Source of the DNA: an uncultured Phascolarctobacterium sp.
GTDB lineage: Bacteria > Bacillota > Negativicutes > Acidaminococcales > Acidaminococcaceae
NCBI RefSeq assembly: GCF_900753045.1
Contig: NZ_CAADXO010000021.1
Span: 1 to 37,846 of the forward strand
Direction of reading: 5' to 3'
DNA length: 37,846 bases
Shown here: positions 25,830-33,972 of the stretch, piece after piece
How the letters are laid out: each line of letters begins with the position of its first letter
Position numbering within the stretch: position 1 is the first letter of the stretch
Made by a program: the position numbers and the translations under genes
Notes under the pieces: generated by a model
Seen by the model: only the letters and a program-made list of their open reading frames with translations
Databases searched by the model: none
What the model was told of the DNA's origin: nothing

Positions 25830-26678
25830 ATGAATAAGAAGGTTATGTTAGTAGCTCTGTTTGTTCTGGTCCTGTTTTCCATGCTGGCGATGGCCGTAGC
25901 AGGCAGAAGCCGTTTTCCTTTGGTCAACAGAGCGGTGGCAGCAGTAGTGCTGCCGGTAGAAAGTATGCTGACCGGGTTAGGCAATGCCGGCGATGGCGTG
26001 CGTGGCTATTGGAAGGCATTGACAGAAATGCAGAGCGAAAATGCAAAGCTGAAACAAGAAAATATTGAGCTGCGTAATGCCAATATCCAGATGGCTTCGA
26101 TGTATGCCGAAAACCAACAGCTGAGAGGCTTGCTGGAGTATAAGGAGCAGCATAAATCGCAGAAGGTTGTAGCAGCAAAGGTAATTGCCCACAGCTTCGG
26201 CGATTTACGTGACTGCATATATATCGCTGCCGGTAAGGACAGAGGCCTGGCGCCTGATATGGCTGTTGTAAACGGTGGCTTGGTAGGCGTGGTTGACGAG
26301 GTATATGATGATTATGCCCGTGTGCTTTTGCTTACATCTCCGCGCTGTCGTGTTGGTGCGAGGGTATTGCGTGCTGATTCACGTGCTGTCGGTGTAGCCG
26401 GCGGTGTCAGCGGCAAGGATAAGCTGCTGTTGGAGCATATTTACCGCGAAGCAAGCCTGCGTGAGGGCGATATCATTGTTACCAGCGGTTACAGCGGCAC
26501 TCATCCTGCGGATATTCTTATCGGTAAGGTTACAGCTACTCATATGGATAGTGTAGGTCTGCTGCAGGAAGCAGATATTGTACCTGCTGCTGATATTGCA
26601 GATGTGGAACAGGTATTGGTTATTGTTGGCTTTACGCCGGAAGCGAAAATCGTATTACAGGGAGGACAGGCAAAATGA
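25830..26678 (+). CDS. mreC: Rod shape-determining protein MreC
   Basis: 282 residues: a short cytosolic start, one membrane helix (about 5-22, VALFVLVLFSMLAMAVAG), a coiled coil (about 60-105, ending in NQQLRGLLEYK), then the beta-domain with VIAHSFGDLRDCIYIAAGKD, GLAPDMAVVNGGLVGVVDEV and GDIIVTSGYSGTHPADILIG. MreC bridges MreB and PBP2 in the elongasome on the outer face of the membrane. The gap to mreB is 13 bases and the stop overlaps mreD by four bases (ATGA). Confidence 0.95.
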   Translation: MNKKVMLVALFVLVLFSMLAMAVAGRSRFPLVNRAVAAVVLPVESMLTGLGNAGDGVRGYWKALTEMQSENAKLKQENIELRNANIQMASMYAENQQLRGLLEYKEQHKSQKVVAAKVIAHSFGDLRDCIYIAAGKDRGLAPDMAVVNGGLVGVVDEVYDDYARVLLLTSPRCRVGARVLRADSRAVGVAGGVSGKDKLLLEHIYREASLREGDIIVTSGYSGTHPADILIGKVTATHMDSVGLLQEADIVPAADIADVEQVLVIVGFTPEAKIVLQGGQAK

Positions 26679-27175
26679 GGAGACTGATTTGGCCCGTCCT
26701 GTTTCTGTTCTTAATGCTGCTGCAGGGATCGATGTCTGTGTACTATACAGGCTGGCTTTCCTGTGATCTGCTGCTTTTGGCGGTATATGCTTATGCGATG
26801 CTACGCGGCGAAAAAGCGGGCGCAGTAGCCGGCGGTATCATCGGACTGCTGCAGGATGCAATGACGGTGGGTGTTTTTGGCTTCCATATTTTCAGTCGTA
26901 TCTGTGTAGGTTATATAGTAGGCCTGACCAAGGAAAAGGTATTTAAGGATAATTATCTTTATCATATGAGCGCTATTGCGACGATTACTTTTATCTTGCG
27001 TTTTGTTTACTGGTGGCTGGAACTTTTGCGCACTGGCGGACGCTGGAGCATCTTTTTTGCATATTTGTGGGATTCTCTGGGCTATATTATAGGCAATGCG
27101 CTGTTGGTATGGCCTGTTGTAATTATAATGAAGATGATTTATGAATGGATCAGAAAAGAAGATATATCTTATTAA
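26675..27175 (+). CDS. mreD: Rod shape-determining protein MreD
   Basis: 166 residues and almost entirely hydrophobic, with about five predicted membrane helices, as expected for MreD. Typical features are the start RRLIWPVLFLFLMLLQGS, the segment EKAGAVAGGIIGLLQDAM, and the later YIVGLTKEKVFKDNY. The start overlaps the mreC stop (ATGA). Sequence conservation in this family is low, so the call rests on position, length and helix pattern together. Confidence 0.9.
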   Translation: MRRLIWPVLFLFLMLLQGSMSVYYTGWLSCDLLLLAVYAYAMLRGEKAGAVAGGIIGLLQDAMTVGVFGFHIFSRICVGYIVGLTKEKVFKDNYLYHMSAIATITFILRFVYWWLELLRTGGRWSIFFAYLWDSLGYIIGNALLVWPVVIIMKMIYEWIRKEDISY

Positions 27176-27207
27176 ACAGGAAGCGGGAAAGGAGACAGAC
27201 GTAGCCT

Positions 27208-29040
27208 ATGGAAGATAGAAACCGGATAACCAGATTGCACACTTTGCTGGTTGTGTGTCTGGTATTATTTGCCGTGCTGCTGGGACGAATGGTTTATTTG
27301 CAGCTGTGGCGCGGTGATTACTACGCCAAGCAATCTGACGGCAACAGGCTGCGCCAGTCGCGTATTCTTGCTCCCCGTGGAATTATTTATGATAGCGAAG
27401 GCAAAGAACTGGTAAACAATTTGCCCGGTTATGCCGTTGTATTGCAAAAGCAGTCCAGCTATAAACCTGAAACACTGCAGCGCCTCAGCAATCTGCTGCA
27501 GATGCCGGTAGAAGAAATTAACGCAAAAATTAAGGCGAGCGAAAATTTTTATGAACCTATTATGCTGAAAAATAATCTTGATCAGCAGATGGTAACGAAA
27601 ATAGAGGAACAGCGCCGCTATATGCCGGAGGTTATGCTTTCTGTGCAGCCTATCCGCAATTACCCTTATCATGAGCTTGCCGTACATGCTTTGGGTTACG
27701 TAGGTGAGGTAAGCTCCTATGAAATTGAGCAGGGGCTGTTTAAGAATATTACTCAGGGCAGTCTTGTCGGTAAGGCCGGACTGGAAAAGACTTATGATAA
27801 ATATCTTCGCGGTGAGGATGGCGCCTTTATGGAGGAGGTTGACGTTGCCGGCAACGTTGTCAAGCATTACGATTCCGTGCAGCCTATTCCCGGCAAAAAT
27901 CTGAAGCTGACGATAGATTACGAGCTGCAAAAGGAGTTGGAAGCTTTTACCGATAAGCATCTTGCTTACCTGCGCAACAGCGGTATTGCTCCCGGAGCGA
28001 GAGCAGCGGCGGTAGTAGCCATCGACCCGCGCAATGGCGCGGTAAGAGCGATGGTCAGCCGTCCTGGTTATGACCCCAATTGGTTTGTGCATGGCATTTC
28101 CTCTAAAAATTGGAACTCCATTAATAATGATCCCAATTACCCGATGAATAACAAGGTTATCACCGGTGAATATCCGCCGGGCTCAACTTTTAAGATTGTT
28201 ACTGGCAGTGCTGCCTTCGAATTGAAAAAGGTTGGCCTGGACGAGCCTATTTTCGACGGTGGCTTCCATCCGATGGTTCCCACCATGGGTAACGCCGGCG
28301 GCGAGGTTTTAGGCTGGCTGACATTTATCAAAGCGTTGGCGATGAGTGATAACGTTTATTTTTACGAGCTTGGTTATCGCGTCGGTATTGATAATATTGA
28401 AAAATATGCGCATATTTTTGGCTTTGGCGAACGAACCGGCATTGACCTGGAAGGTGAAAGCAAGGGTCTTGTTGCCTCTAAAAAAGTAAAGCGTGAAATC
28501 TGGGATGAGGACTGGCGCTTAGGTGATACCTTCAATGCTGCCATCGGTCAGGGCTTCAACCTGACAACACCGATTCAGCTTTCTGTTATGCTGAGTATTG
28601 TTGCTAACGGCGGTACTAAGTATCAGCCGTATTTGGTTGACAGTATTATAAACAGTGACGGCAGTCTTTTTGAAAAGCCCAAACGCACCGAAGGCAAGCA
28701 TATTGATGTATCGCAGCAGACGATTGATTATATTCGCATGGGCATGAGTGCTACTACGCAGGAGGGTGGTACGGCATCGTACTTTGCCGGCCTGCCTAAG
28801 CCTATTGCCGGTAAAACCGGTACTGCCGAAAACTCTCATGGACGTGACCATGGTTTGTTTGTAGCCTATGGACCGGTAGATGATCCTGAGCTTGTTGTAG
28901 TCTGCATTGTGGAACAGGGTGGTTTTGGCTCTGTTGCTGCAGGTCCTATTGTTTATAAAGCATTTGAAGAATTTTTCCAGGAAAGGGGTTATATGCCCCG
29001 CCCTGATAAGGCTGCCCCGAAGAAGGACACCATCCAATAA
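27208..29040 (+). CDS. mrdA: Penicillin-binding protein 2, elongation-specific transpeptidase
   Basis: 610 residues. An N-terminal membrane helix (about 10-30) is followed by the dimerisation domain, with RILAPRGIIYDSEGKELVNN and ALGYVGEVSSYEIEQG. The transpeptidase domain has SxxK at S326-K329 (PPGSTFK), SDN at 380-382 and KTGT at 536-539. It cross-links lateral peptidoglycan during cell elongation and works with RodA, whose gene follows 18 bases later. The minCD genes that often lie between mreD and the PBP gene in related bacteria are absent here. AAGGAGA lies upstream of the ATG. Confidence 0.95.
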   Translation: MEDRNRITRLHTLLVVCLVLFAVLLGRMVYLQLWRGDYYAKQSDGNRLRQSRILAPRGIIYDSEGKELVNNLPGYAVVLQKQSSYKPETLQRLSNLLQMPVEEINAKIKASENFYEPIMLKNNLDQQMVTKIEEQRRYMPEVMLSVQPIRNYPYHELAVHALGYVGEVSSYEIEQGLFKNITQGSLVGKAGLEKTYDKYLRGEDGAFMEEVDVAGNVVKHYDSVQPIPGKNLKLTIDYELQKELEAFTDKHLAYLRNSGIAPGARAAAVVAIDPRNGAVRAMVSRPGYDPNWFVHGISSKNWNSINNDPNYPMNNKVITGEYPPGSTFKIVTGSAAFELKKVGLDEPIFDGGFHPMVPTMGNAGGEVLGWLTFIKALAMSDNVYFYELGYRVGIDNIEKYAHIFGFGERTGIDLEGESKGLVASKKVKREIWDEDWRLGDTFNAAIGQGFNLTTPIQLSVMLSIVANGGTKYQPYLVDSIINSDGSLFEKPKRTEGKHIDVSQQTIDYIRMGMSATTQEGGTASYFAGLPKPIAGKTGTAENSHGRDHGLFVAYGPVDDPELVVVCIVEQGGFGSVAAGPIVYKAFEEFFQERGYMPRPDKAAPKKDTIQ

Positions 29041-29058
29041 TGCAGGAAGGAGTACATT

Positions 29059-30165
29059 GTGGATTTAAAACGTATCCTGAAAAATCTTGACTGGTGGCTG
29101 ATTACTGCTGTGCTGATTCTTATGGGCTGTGGCTTGGGACTTATCGACAGTGCTACCCATTCCTTTGCTGTCAGCACCGGTAAGGCCTGGCATGTGCAAC
29201 GCCAAAGTATGTTTATGCTCTTTGGCCTGGCTATTGTTACTGTATCATTGGCTTTTGATTACCGTGTTCTCAAAAATTATGCCACCAAGCTGTATATAAT
29301 TAATATCATACTGCTTTTAGCGGTAATGTTTGTAGGACAAAGTCAATTAGGCGCACAGCGTTGGATTCAAATAGGCTCGATGTCCTTTCAGCCAAGTGAA
29401 TTTGCTAAGGTCTTTCTCATTATCTGCTTAGCCACCTTTATGGATAAGCGTATTGAATGTCTGGAGGAATTTAAGGATTACCTGCCGGTTTTTGCTTATA
29501 TTCTGGTGCCGTTTATACTTGTTATGCGTCAGCCGGACTTAGGAACATCGCTGACCTTTATCGCTATTTTGATAGGTATGATTTTTGTCAGCGGCTTTAA
29601 GTATAAATGGTTCTTCCGCATGGGATTAGCTTTTATGGCCTTGCTGCCGGCGTTTTGGATGATTCTGAAGGATTATCAGAAGAACCGTATCCGCGTTTTT
29701 CTGAATCCGGAGCTTGATCCTTTCGGCAGCGGTTATCATGTTATTCAGTCCAAAATTGCTATCGGTAGCGGCGGCTTCCTTGGCAAGGGCTGGTTGGCCG
29801 GAACGCAGAGCCAGCTGAACTTTTTGCCGGAAAACCATACGGACTTTATTTTTGCTGTTGCCGGTGAAGAGTTTGGCTTTATCGGAACGGTATTTATCAT
29901 CAGCATGTATATGATTATCATCTGGCGCGGTATTGCGATTGCGCTTGATGCCGATGATACCTTCGGTATGCTTCTGGCAACCGGTGTAACGTCTATGTTT
30001 ATGTTCCATGTTATGGTCAACATTGGCATGACTGCCGGTATTATGCCTGTAACCGGTGTACCGTTGCCGTTCTTGAGCTATGGCGTCAGCTCGCTGTCTA
30101 CAAACCTTATGTTGGTGGCGATTTTGTTGAATATTAAGGTTAAGAAGCAGAACTTACAGTTCTGA
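29059..30165 (+). CDS. rodA: SEDS peptidoglycan glycosyltransferase RodA
   Basis: 368 residues with about ten membrane helices. It starts at GTG with GGAAGGA upstream. SEDS signatures include GAQRWIQIGSMSFQPSEFAK, the segment RQPDLGTSLTFIAILIG, FLPENHTDFIFAVAGEEFGF, and the C-terminal GVPLPFLSYGVSSL. RodA polymerises glycan strands from lipid II and pairs with PBP2. It closes the maf-radC-mreBCD-PBP2-rodA block. Confidence 0.95.
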   Translation: MDLKRILKNLDWWLITAVLILMGCGLGLIDSATHSFAVSTGKAWHVQRQSMFMLFGLAIVTVSLAFDYRVLKNYATKLYIINIILLLAVMFVGQSQLGAQRWIQIGSMSFQPSEFAKVFLIICLATFMDKRIECLEEFKDYLPVFAYILVPFILVMRQPDLGTSLTFIAILIGMIFVSGFKYKWFFRMGLAFMALLPAFWMILKDYQKNRIRVFLNPELDPFGSGYHVIQSKIAIGSGGFLGKGWLAGTQSQLNFLPENHTDFIFAVAGEEFGFIGTVFIISMYMIIIWRGIAIALDADDTFGMLLATGVTSMFMFHVMVNIGMTAGIMPVTGVPLPFLSYGVSSLSTNLMLVAILLNIKVKKQNLQF

Positions 30166-30291
30166 AGATGATGATATCAACCTTTTTATAAAAAACTAGA
30201 GGGAGCGGTCGATGCTAAAGCATCATATCAGATAAATATTTACGAAAACTGTTTTTGATAAACCCTTCAATCATTAAATATAGAGGAGAAA

Positions 30292-32181
30292 ATGAATTTG
30301 AAAAAGGATTTAACTATTGATATTTTAAGCAGCGTGCAAAAGCCTGCGCGCTACACCGGTGGCGAGTTCGCCAGCATTGTTAAGCCTGCTGACGAGGTAG
30401 AGGCAACTATTGCTCTGGCCTTCCCGGATGTATACGAAGTAGGTATGAGCTACCTTGGCTTCAAAATTTTATACCATCTGCTGAATAAGGAAGACGGAAT
30501 TGCCGCAGAACGTGTTTATGCCCCCTGGATTGACCTGGAGGCGAAGATGCGTGAGCGTGAAATTGCGCTTTGCACCTTGGAAACTAAAAAGGCTCTGAGC
30601 GAATGTGATGTTGTAGGCTTTACTCTGCAATATGAGCTTTCCTATACCAATATCTTAAATATGCTTGATTTGGGTGGTGTACCGCTGCTGGCTAAGGACC
30701 GTACCGATGCAGACCCCTTTGTTATTGTAGGCGGTCCCTGCGTGTATAACCCGGAGCCTTTGGCTGATTTCTTCGATTTTGCCGTTATCGGTGAAGGCGA
30801 AGAGCTTTTGGTCGAGGTAATGCGTTGCTACAAGGAGTGGAAGCGTGAAGGAAAACCCGGCGGCAGACAAGAATTCCTGCAGCGTGTGGTAAAAATCAAG
30901 GGCGTTTATGTACCTTCCTTCTATGAAGCAGAATATAATGAGGACGGTACCTTTAAGGCAATTAAGCCGTTGCGTGAGGATATTCCTGCTGTAATCCAAA
31001 AGCGTGTTATTGAGGATATGAACAGCGTAGATTTCCCGACCTCTCCGATTGTTCCTTTCGGGGAGATTGTCCATGACCGCATTATGCTGGAGGTTTTCCG
31101 TGGCTGCAGTCGTGGCTGCCGTTTCTGCCACGCAGGTATGGTTTACCGTCCGGTGCGTGAGCGCAAACCGGAGGTGCTGATGGATCTGTCGCGTAAGCTG
31201 GTTGATAACACAGGCTATAACGAAATCAGCCTGGTATCTCTGTCCAGTGCCGATTATTCCTGCCTGGCACCGCTCGTACATAAGATGATTGGCGAGTTTA
31301 AGGATGAACGCGTCAGCGTTTCTCTGCCTTCTCTGCGTATCGACAGCTTCTGTGTTGCTATCGCTAAGGAGGTACAGGCAGTGCGCAAGAGCGGTCTGAC
31401 CTTTGCTCCGGAAGCAGGCAGCCAGAAGATGCGTGACGTGATCAACAAGGGCGTTACCGAAGAGGATTTGATGAATGCTGTCGGTGCAGCGTTTGAATCC
31501 GGTTGGAACAGCGTTAAGCTGTACTTTATGATTGGTCTGCCCTATGAAACTGATGAGGATGTACTGGCGATTGCCGATTTGGCGCGTAAGGTACAGTATA
31601 AATATTTCCAGATTACCGGCAAGCGTGGCTGCAAGGTTACTGTAAGTGCTTCTTCTTTCGTACCTAAGCCTTATACTGCTTTCCAATGGTTTGCCCAAAA
31701 CGATTTGGAAGAAATTCGCCGTAAGCAGTTCCTGCTGAAGGATGAAATCAAAAAATATAAGAATATCACCTTAAACTACCATGATGCCAAAACCGGTACG
31801 ATTGAGGCTGTTTTTGCCCGTGGTGACCGCCGTGTAGGCAAGGCGCTGCTGCTGGCATGGCAGAAGGGCGCGCGTTTTGACGGCTGGAGCGATTGCTTCT
31901 CCTACGAGCGTTGGCTGGAGGCTATCAGCGACGCCGGTCTGGACAAAGACTTTTACGCTGCCCGTGAGCGCGGTGAGCAGGAAGCATTCCCGTGGGAGCA
32001 CATTTCTCCGGGTGTAAGCCGCCGCTTCCTGTGGAACGAATGGCGCAAGGCTTATGCTCAACAGCTTACGCATGACTGCCGTCGCACAAGCTGCACCGGC
32101 TGCGGTGTTTGCCAGGCATTAGGCGTAAAAATCGTTGACTATAAAGAAGAGTATCGAAACAATGGGGAGGTACAGGCATAA
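30292..32181 (+). CDS. B12-binding-domain radical SAM protein, TIGR03960-like
   Basis: 629 residues. An N-terminal part resembling a cobalamin-binding domain (AFPDVYEVGMSYLGFKILYH; VIVGGPCVYNPEPLADFFDF) precedes the radical SAM core, with C272-x3-C276-x2-C279 in FRGCSRGCRFCHAG. Further segments are EISLVSLSSADYSCLAPLVH and LTFAPEAGSQKMRDVINKGV. A C-terminal cysteine group (CRRTSCTGCGVC) may bind another cluster. The family is nearly always paired with a DUF2344 protein, as here with a one-base overlap. The reaction is not established, but neighbours in many genomes (RNase G, rplU, rpmA) suggest RNA or ribosome modification. GAGGAG precedes the ATG. Confidence 0.92.
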   Translation: MNLKKDLTIDILSSVQKPARYTGGEFASIVKPADEVEATIALAFPDVYEVGMSYLGFKILYHLLNKEDGIAAERVYAPWIDLEAKMREREIALCTLETKKALSECDVVGFTLQYELSYTNILNMLDLGGVPLLAKDRTDADPFVIVGGPCVYNPEPLADFFDFAVIGEGEELLVEVMRCYKEWKREGKPGGRQEFLQRVVKIKGVYVPSFYEAEYNEDGTFKAIKPLREDIPAVIQKRVIEDMNSVDFPTSPIVPFGEIVHDRIMLEVFRGCSRGCRFCHAGMVYRPVRERKPEVLMDLSRKLVDNTGYNEISLVSLSSADYSCLAPLVHKMIGEFKDERVSVSLPSLRIDSFCVAIAKEVQAVRKSGLTFAPEAGSQKMRDVINKGVTEEDLMNAVGAAFESGWNSVKLYFMIGLPYETDEDVLAIADLARKVQYKYFQITGKRGCKVTVSASSFVPKPYTAFQWFAQNDLEEIRRKQFLLKDEIKKYKNITLNYHDAKTGTIEAVFARGDRRVGKALLLAWQKGARFDGWSDCFSYERWLEAISDAGLDKDFYAARERGEQEAFPWEHISPGVSRRFLWNEWRKAYAQQLTHDCRRTSCTGCGVCQALGVKIVDYKEEYRNNGEVQA

Positions 32182-32888
32182 TGAAACTGCGTATGCAAAT
32201 TACCAAGGATAAGGACATCCGCTTTATCTCCCATCTGGAATATGTGCGCACCATCGGCCGTGCAATCCGCCGTGCTAAGCTGCCTGCTGCCTATTCCGAA
32301 GGCTTTAATCCGCATTTAAAATTCAGCCTGGCTTCTGCATTGGGTGTAGGCGTTGTAAGCTATACGGAGTTCGTGGAAATCGAGCTTGCTGAGCCTATGG
32401 AGGTTGAAAAGGCTGCGTTGGCTCTTGATGCTGCTTTACCGCGCGGTATCCGCGTGCTGGCTGCCGATGCAGTTGATACGCATCACGCTGCCCTGATGAG
32501 TCAGGCGGCAGGTGCAAGCTATCGCGTAACGCTGCCCTACAGCGCGGACGTGAGCGCTGCTGTTGCAGAGTTCAATGCTGCGCCGGAGCTGCTCTTCAAA
32601 AAAGCTGCACCTAAGACTAAGGCTAAGTTCAAAGAAATCGACGTTAAGTTTTACATTCCGCAACTGACTGCGGAGCAGACCGAAACGGAAACAATCTTCA
32701 GCTTTGACTGCAAAATTACGCCGACAGGCAGCATGAAGGCCGTAGATTTGCTGAATGCGCTGAACGAGCAGTATGGACTGGCGCTGCCGGTAGAAATGGC
32801 GGATATTGAACGCCTCAGACTGTACCGCAATAATAAAAACGGCAAGCCTATTCCGATGCTGAACAGTGATGCCGTAACTTTAGGCTGA
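32181..32888 (+). CDS. TIGR03936/DUF2344 radical SAM-associated protein
   Basis: 235 residues. The family start is clear: KLRMQITKDKDIRFISHLEY, then RTIGRAIRRAKLPAAYSEGF and NPHLKFSLASALGVGVVSY. The ATG overlaps the stop of the radical SAM gene by one base (TAATG), and GGGGAGG lies upstream, so the two are co-translated. DUF2344 proteins are thought to be partners of the radical SAM enzyme; their exact role is unknown. In many Firmicutes rng, rplU and rpmA come next, but here the operon ends at a terminator. Confidence 0.93.
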   Translation: MKLRMQITKDKDIRFISHLEYVRTIGRAIRRAKLPAAYSEGFNPHLKFSLASALGVGVVSYTEFVEIELAEPMEVEKAALALDAALPRGIRVLAADAVDTHHAALMSQAAGASYRVTLPYSADVSAAVAEFNAAPELLFKKAAPKTKAKFKEIDVKFYIPQLTAEQTETETIFSFDCKITPTGSMKAVDLLNALNEQYGLALPVEMADIERLRLYRNNKNGKPIPMLNSDAVTLG

Positions 32889-32907
32889 TTTTAGCTTAAG
32901 GCTGTAC

Positions 32908-32943
32908 AAATAAAAAAGAGCAAAGCTTGCTTAAAGCTTTGCT
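32908..32943 (-). terminator. Minus-strand terminator after the MerR gene
   Basis: A 10-bp perfect stem (AGCAAAGCTT at 32919-32928 with AAGCTTTGCT at 32934-32943) is followed on the minus strand by CTCTTTTTTATTTG. The T-run lies only on the minus-strand side, so it serves the MerR gene. Confidence 0.8.
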
Positions 32944-32951
32944 GATGACAA

Positions 32952-32981
32952 AACCCCGTGGCGACTGCCACGGGGTTTTTA
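32952..32981 (+). terminator. Terminator after the DUF2344 gene (possibly bidirectional)
   Basis: A 10-bp GC-rich stem (ACCCCGTGGC with GCCACGGGGT) and a short loop are followed by TTTTTATG on the plus strand. The other side also has four T on the minus strand, so it may help end the converging MerR transcript. Confidence 0.88.
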
Positions 32982-32995
32982 TGTACTTGGATATG

Positions 32996-33832
32996 CTATT
33001 TTATCTGCAGCTCCAGCTTGTAAATATATTTATCGGTATCTCCCGTCAGCCAGTAATCACACAGCGAGGTGACATAGAGCGGTGATATAGGCGTGAGCTG
33101 ATGCTTATTGCAATATTCTGCCAGCATTTGCAGATATTTTTTATTATTGAACATATAAACGCCTTGGAAATAAAGCGTCAGATAATCGCCCTCAGGCTTT
33201 TGATAGCAATGCGGTGTAGCAAGCTTGTCATGTAGCGTATAAAAATAATGCTTCAGATGCTTTGTTGCAAAATCCTGCAAAATTTCCGTATCGTAAATAT
33301 AACCAAAACCATTGGTTGTTAAAGTAATATCGTTTTGCAGATTGGTAAACATTTTGGCAATATGCGAGGAACGCTTTTTGAAGCATTCATTTTCTTCGGT
33401 AGCATTGCTCAGATAAAGATAATGTGCCTGCTCATGGACAAGCATAATTTTATCCAAAGTAATGTCCGCAATATGGTCAAGCTTGCCTAATTCGCTCTGC
33501 AGCTCTGTTTTCATAGCCTGCAGGCGGGCGATTTCCTGCGTAAAGAAATCAATGCGCTCATTAAATAATTCTTTGTAATTTTGGGGAGAGCGGTTGGCAA
33601 GATAATCCTTGATGCGTGCAATCGGCACATCAAGCTGGCGCAGCGTCAGAATCAGCTGCAGCAAAAAAAGCTGGCTGCGCTTGTAATAGCGGTAACCGTT
33701 TTCGTCAACAAGCTCTGGCGTAATCAATCCCAGCTTATCGTAATAAAGCAGAGTCTTGCGGGGAATTTTGCAAAGCTGCGATAATTCACCGGTTGTGAAG
33801 TAATTTTGTATGTTTTTTGACATTTTTAGCAT
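32996..33832 (-). CDS. MerR family regulator with GyrI/BmrR-like effector domain
   Basis: 278 residues. The N-terminal winged helix-turn-helix is YFTTGELSQLCKIPRKTLLY then YDKLGLITPELVDENGYRYY. A dimerisation coiled coil follows (about 80-120, FNERIDFFTQEIARLQAMK). The C-terminal 150 residues resemble the BmrR small-molecule-binding domain (GDYLTLYFQGVY, YLQMLAEYCNKHQLTPISPL, YIYKLELQI). No cysteine pattern for a metal or redox MerR is seen. Two start codons are possible: the ATG at 33832, very close to the AAGGGGG site, and the ATG at 33823, which has the better distance. It is divergent from the TonB-receptor gene, whose promoter has MerR-type spacing. Confidence 0.9.
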   Translation of the reverse strand: MLKMSKNIQNYFTTGELSQLCKIPRKTLLYYDKLGLITPELVDENGYRYYKRSQLFLLQLILTLRQLDVPIARIKDYLANRSPQNYKELFNERIDFFTQEIARLQAMKTELQSELGKLDHIADITLDKIMLVHEQAHYLYLSNATEENECFKKRSSHIAKMFTNLQNDITLTTNGFGYIYDTEILQDFATKHLKHYFYTLHDKLATPHCYQKPEGDYLTLYFQGVYMFNNKKYLQMLAEYCNKHQLTPISPLYVTSLCDYWLTGDTDKYIYKLELQIK

Positions 33833-33839
33833 TTCCCCC

Positions 33840-33870
33840 TTGACTGTCTAGCTGCTATACACAGTATTAT
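33840..33870 (+). promoter_or_regulatory. MerR-type promoter/operator of the TonB-receptor module
   Basis: TTGACT at 33840-33845 and TATTAT at 33865-33870 are separated by 19 bases, the over-long spacer typical of promoters activated by MerR proteins. A 23-bp dyad, ACTGTnTA-N7-TAnACAGT, at 33843-33865 covers the spacer. On the other strand TATAAT at 33871-33866 could serve the MerR gene, so the site may also control its own regulator. Confidence 0.7.
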
Positions 33871-33972
33871 AACATATAAAAGAGGAAATGCATATTAAGA
33901 CTTAGTCTGATTTGTTGTTTGGGCTGATTTATGTATTATCTGATTTTTTGATTAGTGAATGGAGGTATATCT

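Noticed and set aside
24755..25984. Antisense frame of 409 codons opposite mreB
   Set aside because: Product rich in Asn, His and Cys without any domain; mreB is unmistakable on the plus strand.
30166..30291. Possible riboswitch before the radical SAM gene
   Set aside because: The 126-base gap shows no conserved riboswitch core such as a B12 box or SAM element, only a short ordinary leader.
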